A stretch of DNA of 64,000 bases from Carbonatibacter sp965199245 (GCA_965199245.1 CBDAQP010000001.1:1-64000), one strand, 5' to 3'; shown: positions 29,475-38,622, counted from the stretch's first letter. Made by a program: numbers and translations. Notes: generated by a model from the sequence alone, not told the origin.

Positions 29475-30239
29475 TTAAGGGTCGGGGCCAAACCATAGGT
29501 CGGTTTGTTCCCAATTCTCGATGAAACCCATATGTTTTTGGGGAACCTCAGGATAATCGTCGAGCAAGTCTTTCAGTTTTTTGGCCCAAAGTGAGTGCCC
29601 CGTAATTTTGTCTAGAAGGATTTTGATCGCTACTATCTGGGCATAAAATCGATCGTTTCGTTCAAAATGACCCTTCAGGGTATTTACCCTTTTTGGAGAA
29701 ATACCAAATACGCGGTTCCATAAGCGCGCATGGTGGGCGCATATATTTCTGAGCGATGAAATTGTGTGAAGCCACGACGTTAGAACCTTGTAGTGGACTC
29801 CAAAATGTTTCGCGATTTCCTTCTGGTGAGGAAGGGGTAGTGAACTGTAAATCTTTGAAACTGTCCCAAAGTGAAGGATTTCAAATAGCATCCAACTCGG
29901 CGGATAGGGTGGATCGTCGTAGTTGCCATGATAATGCTTGATGAAAGTTTGATGTTGTCCGACTTTTTTCACCGTTTCATCGACCTTCTCCATAAAGTTG
30001 GCATGATCGAACGCTTCCTTGAAATTAGCTGAATCTGCAAACCAATGTGGATCATACGCTACGCTCATTGTGTCTGAGATAACGGATCGAATTGCGACTT
30101 CGATTCGCTCTACCGCATCCATGACCAGAAGGCGCAGTTTACGATCAAAAATGTAGAGGTTAATGACATCGTTGATGGTTGTTCCATCGACGAAATCATG
30201 GGTGTCGCCACCGTGTTTTTTCTTCTGAAAAGGAAGCAT
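29475..30239 (-). CDS. Abi-family (Abi_2, AbiD/AbiF-like) HEPN protein, probably frameshifted at N-terminus
   Basis: The open frame gives 254 residues of an Abi_2 domain with a HEPN-type RxxxxH motif (SLRNICAHHARLWNRVF, near residue 167) and the PPxWMLFEILHFG segment. Related proteins are RNA-targeting abortive-infection toxins against phage. The expected N-terminus (CEERGLNIDNRDKARKFFQY, then AGYYRLSGYMLPFQ) continues upstream in the same frame but meets a stop. FEKPAKNIEELTT, the sequence that should precede it, lies in the neighbouring frame up to about 30397. A one-base loss near 30330 explains this. The gene is therefore likely inactive, or the base is a sequencing error. It is in a mobile-element island, which fits a defence cargo gene. 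Confidence 0.7.
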   Translation of the reverse strand: MLPFQKKKHGGDTHDFVDGTTINDVINLYIFDRKLRLLVMDAVERIEVAIRSVISDTMSVAYDPHWFADSANFKEAFDHANFMEKVDETVKKVGQHQTFIKHYHGNYDDPPYPPSWMLFEILHFGTVSKIYSSLPLPHQKEIAKHFGVHYKVLTSWLHTISSLRNICAHHARLWNRVFGISPKRVNTLKGHFERNDRFYAQIVAIKILLDKITGHSLWAKKLKDLLDDYPEVPQKHMGFIENWEQTDLWFGPDP

Positions 30240-30581
30240 ATAACCGGAAAGCCGATAATAACCAGCGTATTGAAAGAACTTACGTGCTTTATCCCGGTTA
30301 TCGATATTGAGACCGCGTTCTTCACAGAGGTTGTCAGTTCTTCAATATTTTTAGCCGGTTTTTCGAAGACCCTTGTCAATGTTCTTCCACCAAACAAAGA
30401 CCCCCCTGGTGCGCATCAAAGAGAGGCGTGGGGGGCGTGTTGCCAACAATATAGCCCGAACTCTCCGAACATCAAGTTAATTTTCGAAATATCGAACTTC
30501 GATACTCGCTCTGCGGACAGATAAAACCTTACCGCAGAAATCTGATGAATACGTCATCCATAAAGTATAAGCAGATTATAA

Positions 30582-30857
30582 TGGATTGGCTATATTTTCA
30601 CCGCATGGGTCAAACAGGATTTGCTGCCCCGGCTTCCTGAAAACCCTGTCATCGTCATGGATAACGCAACATTTCACAAGTGCCAGGATACGCAAAATAT
30701 CATCCGAAAAGCACGGCATACCTTGCTCTTCCTGCCCCCTTATTCCCCTGACCTTAACCCCATCGAACAAAAATGGGCCTCTATCAAAGCCGTCAGAAAA
30801 CAACTCCTTTACTCCATTGAACAACTCTTCCAAATTGAATCATTCTATATGGGATAG
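30582..30857 (+). pseudogene. IS630-family transposase C-terminal remnant
   Basis: A plus-strand frame encodes TAWVKQDLLPRLPENPVIVM, then DNATFHKCQDTQNII and LLFLPPYSPDLNPIEQKWAS. The MDNATFHK aspartate and the LPPYSPDLNPIEQxW signature are the last part of the IS630/Tc1 DDE domain. The N-terminal two thirds are missing. The short sequences GGATTGGCTATA and GGATAGGCTATA flank it in direct orientation, and the right one abuts the 200-bp repeat. Confidence 0.75.
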
Positions 30858-30860
30858 GCT

Positions 30861-31059
30861 ATAATAGCGCAACCTGCTCCAGATACCGACACGAGAACGG
30901 TTATTATCCTTGCCGTGCTGTTCACTCACGCTGTGCATCCTTCAGAAGAGACCCGGGAACAAAATCAACGTCACCTTTTTTTAAATTCGAGTGAAACACA
31001 GTTCTTCACCTCTGTCACAAAATGTCCGCCCGTTCTCTATCCGGCGCAACAAAATCATA
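30861..31059. repeat. 200-bp direct repeat, right copy (truncated 5' end of DUF502 gene)
   Basis: About 95% identical to 28690-28889. It contains the DUF502 upstream region and only its first 26 codons, so it is a non-functional duplicate. It starts immediately at the IS630 remnant boundary. Confidence 0.92.
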
Positions 31060-31463
31060 TGTACCCCAATTGAGAGTCGCAAGCACGGCATCGCAGATGA
31101 CTGTCACGCCCTTAAGCCCGTCGGGAAAGGTTTGACGTCCGGCTCTTTCGCGGATCGCCTAAATCAATCTGTTCATCATCAACATCTGCATGAACGACTA
31201 TTGGCGGTTCTTCGATTCCAAACGCCTGATCCCCGATCGGGCAATATGATCACGGTCGCGGGCGCAACTGTCCCCGTCGCTCTCAATAGCCCACGCATGT
31301 TTGATCCTGTCCGGAAAAGAACCCGGGGACGCGCCGATTCCGCCCCCTCCCGGCCCGCAAAAGATTTCCCCAACCTGTTCAAATTTTCTCCACATGGCTG
31401 AAAATCAACTTCGGTCAATTTTATTTCAGGGAAAAAAGCAATACCAGTCGGCTTCGCATAAAA
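31060..31463. other. Gene-free stretch, no recognised content
   Basis: Between the right repeat copy and the tRNA pair I see short ORFs in several frames, none with a ribosome binding site, familiar motif or consistent coding character. Unidentified small RNAs or remnants cannot be excluded. Confidence 0.5.
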
Positions 31464-31550
31464 TGGTGCGGTTGAGAGGACTTGAACCTCCACTCCCTTA
31501 CGGGAACTAGCACCTGAAGCTAGCGCGTCTACCAATTCCGCCACAACCGC
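31464..31550 (-). tRNA. tRNA-Leu (CAG)
   Basis: 87 nt with an encoded CCA (31464-31466). The acceptor GCGGTTG pairs with CAACCGC. There is a long variable arm, the T arm GGTTCAAGTCC, and the anticodon loop TTCAGGT giving CAG. The long variable arm fits leucine. Confidence 0.97.
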
Positions 31551-31574
31551 AATTTCAAATCAACTTAAAGGACA

Positions 31575-31661
31575 TGGTGCGGTCGAGAGGACTTGAACCT
31601 CCACCCGGAAACCCGGACAACGACCTCAACGTTGCGCGTCTACCACTTCCGCCACGACCGC
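31575..31661 (-). tRNA. tRNA-Leu (GAG)
   Basis: 87 nt with an encoded CCA. The anticodon stem CAACG/CGTTG has loop TTGAGGT, anticodon GAG. It has a long variable arm and closely resembles the neighbouring tRNA-Leu(CAG), 24 bp away, suggesting tandem duplication and anticodon divergence. Confidence 0.97.
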
Positions 31662-31828
31662 CCATCATTTCGGTGTATTTTGCATCACCCGGCGCGATAC
31701 TCACCAGGTGCAGGGTGGTCATAACACCCGAACCAAGGGTGATATATAACGCCCTTTTTCCAAAGGGCAATGGAAAAGTGACACAACGCCGCGAAAAATC
31801 CCGGCAAAAATCAAAACCCCGGCAAAGA

Positions 31829-32044
31829 TCACGCGGGCGGCAAGTCTTCGGACAGAATCGCCATGTTGAATGAAAAAGACAGCTCGCCGTCTTCCTCGTC
31901 ACGGTAAACAACGCCGATAAATTCACCCGCACAGGTCACCTCAACAGAGTCCGATTTCCGGGTTGAACGATCAAGGGCAAGGTCGGTGTTGGAAAAAACG
32001 CCTTGAAGATATTTTTCCAGTCTGGTCATGTCATCCGGTGTCAC
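31829..32044 (-). CDS. DUF3126 family protein
   Basis: About 71 residues from a GTG at 32044 (TPDDMTRLEKYLQGVF). A TTG 21 bp upstream is the longest option. The C-terminal core EFIGVVYRDEEDGELSFSFN and MAIL is the alphaproteobacterial DUF3126 signature. The function is unknown. The protein is small, acidic and presumably cytosolic, with no neighbour that explains its role. Confidence 0.8.
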   Translation of the reverse strand: MTPDDMTRLEKYLQGVFSNTDLALDRSTRKSDSVEVTCAGEFIGVVYRDEEDGELSFSFNMAILSEDLPPA

Positions 32045-32162
32045 AGGTCGGGTCTTTCCTAACAAAGAATGAAGAAGATTGACTTTTGCGTGATCAATAG
32101 GGTAAACTGGATTTTTTCTCTTGTGTCCAGAGAAAAATCAAAAAATCGGGAGGAGATCACAA

Positions 32163-32384
32163 ATGTCTGTCGTTCCCATTCCTTCGAGTGTCCAGCCGCT
32201 TGTCAGTCCGATTGTACCGGCGGATAATTCATCGAAAAAAACCAGTCATGCCAAAACCGACAACCGCCGTGCTGTCGAAGACATCACAAAGGCGCGGGTG
32301 GCGCGCGGCCATGACTTTGACAGCGACAAACACAGCGACGACCACGCTGACAGCACAGACGGGCATATTGACGTCATCGCCTGA
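32163..32384 (+). CDS. Small hypothetical protein
   Basis: 73 residues from ATG 32163, preceded by a strong GGGAGGAG at good spacing. This is the main support for a real gene. The sequence is hydrophilic and Asp/His-rich in its second half (HDFDSDKHSDDHADSTDGH) and probably disordered. The acidic and histidine content could bind metal, but that is speculation. No family recognised. It converges on argC. Confidence 0.55.
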   Translation: MSVVPIPSSVQPLVSPIVPADNSSKKTSHAKTDNRRAVEDITKARVARGHDFDSDKHSDDHADSTDGHIDVIA

Positions 32385-32402
32385 GACCAAACAGGGCGCA
32401 GG

Positions 32403-33338
32403 TCAGGCGATCAGGCCCGCCGTCTGCTCCAGACCCAGCATCAGGTTCATATTTTGAACCGCCGCGCCCGATGCCCCCTTGCCAAGGTTGTCCAAACGCG
32501 CCACCAACAGAATCTGGTCACTGTGACCATAGACGAACAGTTCAAGCCTGTTCGTCCCGTTGAGCGCGTCCGGGCGCAAGAACAGACCGCGCGTGAGCGC
32601 GCTCTCATCATTCAGCGGCCTGACCACAACGAACGCAGACCCTGCATAATGTCGGAACAAGACCGCATGCAGAGACTCTGGTGAAAAATCTCCCTGCCGC
32701 GTATGGAGCGGCACAGAAACCAGCATCCCCTGGAGGTAGTGCCCCACCGCAGGTGCAAAGACAGGCGCAACGCGCAAACGACTATGCCGGGTCATTTCAG
32801 GAACGTGCTTGTGTTGCAGTCCAAGCCCATAGGCCCCGTAAGGTTCGACGTCTTCTTTTTCGTGTACCGCAATGAGGGCCTTTCCCCCCCCGGAATAGCC
32901 GGAAACCCCATTGATCGTCACCAGGGTATCAGCCGCCAGGAGTCCGGCATCAACGAGGGGGCGAATCAGGGCAATCGCGCCAGTCGGATAGCACCCCGGA
33001 TTGCTGACGCGCTTTGACTGGCCCAGACGCGCGGCATGATCCGGGGTCATTTCGGCAAAGCCGTAATCCCATCCTGCGGCGACGCGGTGGGCTGTACTGG
33101 CATCAATGACCCGTGTTCGGGGATTTTCAATCAGCCCCACGGCCTCGCGCGCGGCCTCATCGGGCAGGCACAGGATAACCAGATCAGCCGTATTGAGGAG
33201 ATCTTTGCGATAGCGGGGGTCTTTACGCCTGACAGGATCAATGGACAGCAGTTCAATATCACGCCGCCCCTCAAGACGCCGCCGCACCTGAAGGCCCGTC
33301 GTCCCGGCCTCCCCATCAATAAAAACCGTCCTGGGCAT
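32403..33338 (-). CDS. argC: N-acetyl-gamma-glutamyl-phosphate reductase, short type
   Basis: 311 residues. It reduces N-acetyl-glutamyl phosphate to the semialdehyde with NADPH in arginine synthesis. The short (type 2) form is recognised by FIDGEAGTTGLQVRRRL at the nucleotide site, the catalytic Cys116 in SNPGCYPTGAIAL and the GVSGYSGGGK and HKHVPEM motifs. The start at ATG 33338 (MPRTVFIDG) has a GGAG 6 bp upstream; the open frame extends 13 codons further without support. It lies next to a tRNA gene on the same strand. Confidence 0.95.
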   Translation of the reverse strand: MPRTVFIDGEAGTTGLQVRRRLEGRRDIELLSIDPVRRKDPRYRKDLLNTADLVILCLPDEAAREAVGLIENPRTRVIDASTAHRVAAGWDYGFAEMTPDHAARLGQSKRVSNPGCYPTGAIALIRPLVDAGLLAADTLVTINGVSGYSGGGKALIAVHEKEDVEPYGAYGLGLQHKHVPEMTRHSRLRVAPVFAPAVGHYLQGMLVSVPLHTRQGDFSPESLHAVLFRHYAGSAFVVVRPLNDESALTRGLFLRPDALNGTNRLELFVYGHSDQILLVARLDNLGKGASGAAVQNMNLMLGLEQTAGLIA

Positions 33339-33381
33339 TACGGCTCCTGTTCCACGCACGAGAGGCACAGGGCGCAAAAAA

Positions 33382-33458
33382 TGGTGGGCCCGGCAGGACT
33401 CGAACCTGCGACAACTCCGTTATGAGCGGAGGGTTCTGACCAACTGAACTACAGGCCC
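33382..33458 (-). tRNA. tRNA with CAT anticodon (Met, or Ile2 after lysidine modification)
   Basis: 77 nt with encoded CCA (33382-33384). Acceptor GGGCCTG/CGGGCCC includes one G-T pair. The anticodon stem CTCCG/CGGAG carries loop CTCATAA, anticodon CAT. The GGGCC acceptor resembles alphaproteobacterial Ile2 tRNAs more than elongator Met, but I cannot decide from sequence alone. Confidence 0.93.
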
Positions 33459-33537
33459 ACTGATTGACTTACTCGCGCACTGCACCGACGAAAGGCCAGA
33501 ATTTCGCGCAGAACCCCCCGCAGTTCAAGCAGAATTT

Positions 33538-34683
33538 TTACCCGAAACACGACTCAAACAGCTGGCGCGTGTTTTCGGTGGTTAATTCAACCGGATTCCC
33601 CGCCGCAGAGGGATCCGTCACCGCCCCGCGCACCAACCGATCCCAATCGGGGTCTTGAACCCCCAATCCACTTAAGGTTTCGGGGATGGACAGGGTGCGT
33701 CGCAACTCATCAACGGCCTGACAAAATCCATCTGCCCCCCCTGATAGGGACAGATAGGCGGCCGCCTGCGCCAGGCGGTCATCAATCACCGGTCGATTAA
33801 AGGCCAAAACCATGGGCATGACAACAGCATTGGTTGTACCGTGGTGGGTATTGTGCAAGGCCCCGACGGGATGCGAGAGGGCATGAATAGCCCCCAGTCC
33901 CTTTTGAAAGGCGACGGCCCCCATGGCGGCGGCGGACATCATATGGGCGCGGGCCTCAAGGTCAGTGCCATCGGCATAGGCCCGGGGCAGATAATCCATG
34001 ACCAGGCGCAGTCCTTCAAGCGCAATGCCCTGACTCATGGGGTGATAGCGGGGTGAGCAAAAGGCTTCCAAACAGTGGGCAAAGGCATCCATGCCCGTTC
34101 CCGCTGTGATGGATTGCGGCAGTCCAACCGTCAATTCCGGGTCACAAATCACTGTCACAGGAAGCATTTTCGGGTGAAAAATAATTTTTTTCTCGTGCGT
34201 TTGTGAATTTGTCACCACAGAGGCCCGCCCGACCTCTGATCCCGTTCCCGCCGTTGTCGGCACGGCAATCACCGGCGCAATAGCGTCTGCATCCGCGCGC
34301 GTCCACCAGTCCTCGCGATCTTCAAAATCCCAAATCGGGCGCGTCTGCCCCGCCATCAGGGCCACGACCTTTCCCAGATCAAGTCCGGATCCCCCGCCAA
34401 AGGCAATGATCCCGTCATGCCCGCCCGCGTGGTAGCAGGCCACGCCCGCCGCCGCGTTATTGTCATCGGGGTTCGGATCAACATCGGAAAAAACCGCCCG
34501 CCCCAGCCCGGCATTATCAAGGACGCAAAGAGCCTGTTCTGTCACGGGCAAAGGTGCCAGTCCCCTGTCGGTCACAAGCAGGGGGCGCGTTATGCCCGCC
34601 GCATGACAAACATCCGCCAATTCGCGCAGGCGGCCCGCGCCAAAACGGATTTCTGTCGGATAAGACCAGTTTGCAAACATCAT
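33538..34683 (-). CDS. Iron-containing alcohol dehydrogenase
   Basis: 381 residues of the group III (FucO/EutG-like) family, oxidising an alcohol or reducing an aldehyde with NAD(P). The nucleotide loop is GGGSGLDLGK (about 96-105). Metal ligands fit Asp199 and His203 (GMDAFAHCLEAF), His267 and His281 (AIHALSHPVGA; NTHHGTTNA). The start is the ATGATG pair at 34683/34680; the open frame runs further but overlaps the preceding gene. It is last in the seven-gene operon, 10 bp after the aldehyde dehydrogenase, so the two likely act in sequence on one intermediate. Confidence 0.93.
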   Translation of the reverse strand: MMFANWSYPTEIRFGAGRLRELADVCHAAGITRPLLVTDRGLAPLPVTEQALCVLDNAGLGRAVFSDVDPNPDDNNAAAGVACYHAGGHDGIIAFGGGSGLDLGKVVALMAGQTRPIWDFEDREDWWTRADADAIAPVIAVPTTAGTGSEVGRASVVTNSQTHEKKIIFHPKMLPVTVICDPELTVGLPQSITAGTGMDAFAHCLEAFCSPRYHPMSQGIALEGLRLVMDYLPRAYADGTDLEARAHMMSAAAMGAVAFQKGLGAIHALSHPVGALHNTHHGTTNAVVMPMVLAFNRPVIDDRLAQAAAYLSLSGGADGFCQAVDELRRTLSIPETLSGLGVQDPDWDRLVRGAVTDPSAAGNPVELTTENTRQLFESCFG

Positions 34684-34693
34684 GATATGGCCT

Positions 34694-36076
34694 TTAAATT
34701 GATTTGAGGTGAAAGGACTTGGGGCGGGTGACAGCGTGAAAGCCGAAAACAGATAATCCCGCACCCCGCCCTGTGTCCTTACATCCGCTCCAACACAGGG
34801 CGGGGTCAAGGTAGTCACAACGGTTCATGAAAACCGTTCCCGTTTCAATCTGCATCCCCACAGAGTCGGCACGGTCGCGATCCGCTGTCCAGAGAGACGC
34901 CGTCAGCCCGAAATCACTATCATTCATCAGGGCCACGGCCTCGGCATCATCCCTGACCTTCATCACGCCGACAACGGGGCCGAAGCTTTCTTCGCGCATC
35001 ACCGCCATATCGTGATCCACATCGACCAAAATCTGTGGCATCACATAGGCTCCGCCATCATCTGCGGGGAAGTCTGCCGGATCAATCAAGCCTCTGGCCC
35101 CCGCAGACAAGGCCGCGCCCACCTGTTCACGCACCGTCGCGGCAAAGCGAACGTGGGCCATAGGGCCAAGTGTCGTCGCAGGATCAAGCGGATTGCCCAG
35201 GCTGTGCCGTCGGGTGATCGCCACCGCGCGTTCGAGAAAATCATCATAACATTGTTCATGAACATAGATGCGCTCAATCCCGCAACAACACTGCCCGGAA
35301 TTGAACAAGGCCCCGTCCATAAGTCCCTGTGCGGCGGCTTCTGGATCGGCATCGTTCATAACATAGGCGGGGTCTTTACCGCCCAATTCTGTCGCAACGG
35401 CACTAAAGGTGCCCGCCGCCGCGCGTTCCATTGCCTGCCCCCCTGCGACAGACCCCGTAAAATTGACCAGATCAAAAGACCGCGCCGCAATCAAATCAGC
35501 CGTCGTCCCATGGTCAAGGAACACATTCTGAAAGACATCTTCGGGAATACCCGCCGCGACAAAGGCCCGCACCATCCGCTCTCCCGTCAACAGGGTCTGA
35601 CTCGCGGCCTTGAGCAAAACGGCATTGCCCGCCAACAGGGCCGGAACAACGGTGTTCACCGCCGTCATATAGGGATAGTTCCACGGGGCAACCACCAAAA
35701 CAACCCCCTGCGGAACCCGTTTGATACAGCGTTTGACCTCTGCATCATCTGCAACCTCAACCGGAGCCAGAGCCTGCGGGGCCAACGTGGCCATATAGTC
35801 CGCCCGCTCTTTAAAGCCGGAAAATTCACCGCCATAGCGCACGGGACGCCCCATCTGATGGGCCAGTTCGGGCACGATTTCCTCCGTCATCGCCCCCACA
35901 CGCGCCACCCCTTCGCGCACCAGGGCAACCCGTTCTGCCAAAGGCCGCGCGGCCCAGGCATGGCTGGCACTGCGCGCCCGGCGCACGGCATCTGTGGCCT
36001 GTACCACCGATAAAACCGGACGACGCGCGTAAAGAGAGCCATCAATCGGCGAATAGCAGGTTACAAATTCCGTCAT
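34694..36076 (-). CDS. NAD(P)-dependent aldehyde dehydrogenase
   Basis: 460 residues, starting at ATG 36076 behind AAGGAG. General base Glu230 (TELGGKDP) and catalytic Cys264 (FNSGQCCCGIER) are present, as are the cofactor motif FTGSVAGGQ and the NPLDPATTLGPM segment. It oxidises an aldehyde to the acid. Placement between the glutamine-synthetase-like ligase and the iron alcohol dehydrogenase recalls PuuC-like enzymes acting on gamma-glutamyl aldehydes. The true substrate is unknown. Confidence 0.93.
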   Translation of the reverse strand: MTEFVTCYSPIDGSLYARRPVLSVVQATDAVRRARSASHAWAARPLAERVALVREGVARVGAMTEEIVPELAHQMGRPVRYGGEFSGFKERADYMATLAPQALAPVEVADDAEVKRCIKRVPQGVVLVVAPWNYPYMTAVNTVVPALLAGNAVLLKAASQTLLTGERMVRAFVAAGIPEDVFQNVFLDHGTTADLIAARSFDLVNFTGSVAGGQAMERAAAGTFSAVATELGGKDPAYVMNDADPEAAAQGLMDGALFNSGQCCCGIERIYVHEQCYDDFLERAVAITRRHSLGNPLDPATTLGPMAHVRFAATVREQVGAALSAGARGLIDPADFPADDGGAYVMPQILVDVDHDMAVMREESFGPVVGVMKVRDDAEAVALMNDSDFGLTASLWTADRDRADSVGMQIETGTVFMNRCDYLDPALCWSGCKDTGRGAGLSVFGFHAVTRPKSFHLKSI

Positions 36077-36103
36077 CACAGACTCCTTATCACTTTTAGG
36101 CAC

Positions 36104-36152
36104 GCTTAAAATATCCGTGCTCAAGCAGGCTTAAAATATCCGTGCTCAAGCA
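36104..36152. repeat. Two-copy 25-bp tandem duplication at the ligase stop codon
   Basis: The 24-bp sequence GCTTAAAATATCCGTGCTCA plus AGCA occurs at 36104-36127 and 36129-36152. The right copy holds the stop of the ligase gene and the left copy lies in the 69-bp gap before the aldehyde dehydrogenase gene. It spaces the two genes without changing either protein. Confidence 0.9.
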
Positions 36153-37516
36153 CGCTCGAAACCGCGCAGGATTTCATAATCCGTCACAACAGCGTCAAAG
36201 GACTCACATTCCCACTCTGCCGCCCGGGCGTAGTGATCGACCACATCCGCGCCAAAGGCCGCGCGCAAAAAATCCGATTGTTGCAGCGCGCGATGGGCCG
36301 CACGAAGTGTCGTTGGCATTCCCCCGTGATCCTGTCCTGCCGCATAATGGTCTCCCTCTGCCATCGGGGGCAGGGGGAGCCTATCCTCAATCCCCTTGAT
36401 CCCTGCGGCAAGCTGGGCGGCGATGGCCAGATAGGGATTTAAATCTGATCCTCCCACGCGACATTCCATGCGGATGGCCTGTGTTCCTGCCCCGCAAAGC
36501 CGAAAGGCAGCGGTGCGGTTATCCGGCGACCACGCCACACGCGTCGGGGCAAAACTACCCGCGCAAAAACGCTTGTAACTATTCACATAAGGGGCCAGAA
36601 ATACCATCATATCGGGGGCATAGGCCAACAATCCCGCCACATAGTGTTCCATCGTTTCCGACATGCCAAGCGGTCGGTCCGGATCGTAAAAGGCCGGGCG
36701 TCCATCCGAAAACCGGAGCGACTGGTGAATATGGGATGACGAGCCGACTTTTGCATGATGCCACTTGGGCAAAAAGGTCACGGCGTGACCCTGTTGCCAG
36801 GCCGTATCCTTAATCGCTTGCTTGGCGATCGTGTGCCAATCGGCACAGTCCAGGGCATCACCATAGCGAATGTTGAGTTCTTCCTGTCCGGTTTCGGCCT
36901 CGCCCTTGGTACATTCAACCGGAATACCGGCATGGACGAGGTGATTACGCAAAGGACGCAATAAAAATTCTTCGCGGGTGGTCTGTTGAATATTATAGTC
37001 CTGGTTAAAACCCGAGAGGGGTTTGAGATCGCGGTAGCCATCGGCGCGAAGCTGGTCAAAAGATTGTTCAAAATAGAAAAATTCCAGTTCCGTCGCCGTC
37101 ATGGCCTGAAACCCGAGGCCCTGCAGACGCGCGAGTTGTTTTTTCAACAGCGCACGCGGCGAATGGGCAATCTCGCCGTGGTTGTGATGATCGCGCACAT
37201 CACACAACACCATCGCCGTTCCCTCAAGCCAGGGCATCAGCCGCAGGGTGCTGATCTCCGGTGTCATCACATAATCGCCATAGCCCGCCGCCCAGCTTGT
37301 CGCCTTGTACCCTGAAACCGTCGTCATCTCCAGATCAGTCGCCAGCAGATAATTACAACAGTGCGTTTCTTCCCATGCTGATTCGACAAAGTGACGGGCG
37401 TGGAACCGCTTGCCCATCAGCCGCCCCTGCATATCCACCAAACAGGCCAGAACTGTATCAATGGCCCCCTCGTCAACCAGGGTTTTCAAGTCATCAAAGG
37501 ACAGCGGCGCGGTCAT
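36146..37516 (-). CDS. Glutamine synthetase-like ligase (gamma-glutamyl-amine synthetase type)
   Basis: 456 residues, starting at ATG 37516 behind GGAG. It has the glutamine synthetase fold with motifs DMQGRLMGKR near the N-terminus, the metal-site TATELEFFYF, ECTKGEAETGQEELNIRYGD, GSSSHIHQSL and NRTAAFRLCG. It resembles PuuA/IpuC-type enzymes that ligate glutamate to an amine using ATP rather than GlnA. The usual regulatory Tyr region of GlnA is not evident. Next to a TRAP transporter, two dehydrogenases and an amidohydrolase, a catabolic gamma-glutamylation role is more likely than ammonia assimilation. Gamma-glutamylmethylamide or ethanolamide synthetase activity are options. Confidence 0.88.
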   Translation of the reverse strand: MTAPLSFDDLKTLVDEGAIDTVLACLVDMQGRLMGKRFHARHFVESAWEETHCCNYLLATDLEMTTVSGYKATSWAAGYGDYVMTPEISTLRLMPWLEGTAMVLCDVRDHHNHGEIAHSPRALLKKQLARLQGLGFQAMTATELEFFYFEQSFDQLRADGYRDLKPLSGFNQDYNIQQTTREEFLLRPLRNHLVHAGIPVECTKGEAETGQEELNIRYGDALDCADWHTIAKQAIKDTAWQQGHAVTFLPKWHHAKVGSSSHIHQSLRFSDGRPAFYDPDRPLGMSETMEHYVAGLLAYAPDMMVFLAPYVNSYKRFCAGSFAPTRVAWSPDNRTAAFRLCGAGTQAIRMECRVGGSDLNPYLAIAAQLAAGIKGIEDRLPLPPMAEGDHYAAGQDHGGMPTTLRAAHRALQQSDFLRAAFGADVVDHYARAAEWECESFDAVVTDYEILRGFERA

Positions 37517-37581
37517 TTTTAAAACTCCTTTAAAAGACAAAAACCGCCCCCCCCACGCGGGAGGGGGCGGCGCGAATACAA

Positions 37582-38622
37582 TCAGCTATAACGATAGGGG
37601 CGTCCAGCCTTTTGCATATCGGCGTTGTATCGTTTGATAATTTCAACGACCTTTGCCCTGGTTTCGGACTCAGCGGCAATCTCATCCCAAAACCTGACAG
37701 CGGCGGCTTCGACCTGCGCCCATTCGGCATCGGGAATGCTGGTCAATTCCATTTTATCACTGTTCACCCGCAAAGAGGCCTCACCGCCCCAATACCACCA
37801 CTGGCGATAGTAATGCGAACTATCCAGACAAACATTCAATAGTTCCTTGAGGTGATCCGGCAACTCCTGATAGCGTTCCATATTGGCAAAGAAAGACCCC
37901 GCCCACGCCCCGGAAATATTATTGGTCAGGAAATAGTTGGTCACATCAGCCCAGCCCACTGTGTGGTCTTCGGTAATGCCGGACCAGGCAATGCCATCCA
38001 GTTCACCTGTTTGGACGGCGACCTCGATATCTTCCCATGGCAAGGTCACAGGCACGACGCCAAACTGGCTGAGGAACCGCCCCGCAGTGGGGAAGGTAAA
38101 GACACGCTTGCCCTTGAGATCATCCAGAGAATTGATTGGATCGACAGTGGCAAAGTGGCAAGGATCCCACGCCCCCGCAGAAATATGCTTCACACCGACC
38201 CTAGAATATTCCGCATCCCAGATTTCCTTGAGTCCGTATTGGTTAAAAAGCACAGGGACATCCAGAGAATAGCGGCTGGCAAAGGGAAAATAGCCTCCGA
38301 AAACTGTGACTTCGGTCGGGGAAGCCATGGAATCATCATCCGATTGCACCGCGTCAATCGTTCCCTTTTGCATCGCGCGGAACAGTTCGCCCGTCGGGAC
38401 AAGCTGGTCGGCATAGAACAGCTCGATTTCCATTTCATCGCCGGCAATTTTATTAAAGCTGTCAATCGCAGGCGTGATGACATGTTCTGCCAGGGCGGCC
38501 CCCGCATAGGTCTGCATCCGCCAACGGATTTTAGACCGGGCAATCGCCGGAGCACCTGCAATCACTGCCGCAGGAACTGCCAGGGCCGCCCCTTTCACAA
38601 AGCCTCGTCGTGTCGTAGTCAT
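37582..38622 (-). CDS. dctP: TRAP transporter substrate-binding protein (DctP family)
   Basis: 346 residues, starting at ATG 38622 behind AAGGA. The N-terminus has a twin-arginine signal (TTRRGFVKGAALAVPAAVIA), so the folded protein goes to the periplasm. It binds the substrate and delivers it to the DctQM permease. Family features include GEQ-like dimer positions, GKRVFTFPTAGRFLSQFG and VQTGELDGIAW. The ligand-binding Arg of carboxylate-specific members cannot be fixed by eye. The gene sits between dctM and the ligase, so the ligand is probably the operon substrate. Confidence 0.93.
   Translation of the reverse strand: MTTTRRGFVKGAALAVPAAVIAGAPAIARSKIRWRMQTYAGAALAEHVITPAIDSFNKIAGDEMEIELFYADQLVPTGELFRAMQKGTIDAVQSDDDSMASPTEVTVFGGYFPFASRYSLDVPVLFNQYGLKEIWDAEYSRVGVKHISAGAWDPCHFATVDPINSLDDLKGKRVFTFPTAGRFLSQFGVVPVTLPWEDIEVAVQTGELDGIAWSGITEDHTVGWADVTNYFLTNNISGAWAGSFFANMERYQELPDHLKELLNVCLDSSHYYRQWWYWGGEASLRVNSDKMELTSIPDAEWAQVEAAAVRFWDEIAAESETRAKVVEIIKRYNADMQKAGRPYRYS

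Noticed and set aside
31179..31544. 121-residue minus ORF
   Set aside because: It overlaps a clear tRNA-Leu gene and shows no protein features.
31555..31932. 125-residue minus ORF
   Set aside because: It overlaps tRNA-Leu(GAG) and DUF3126.
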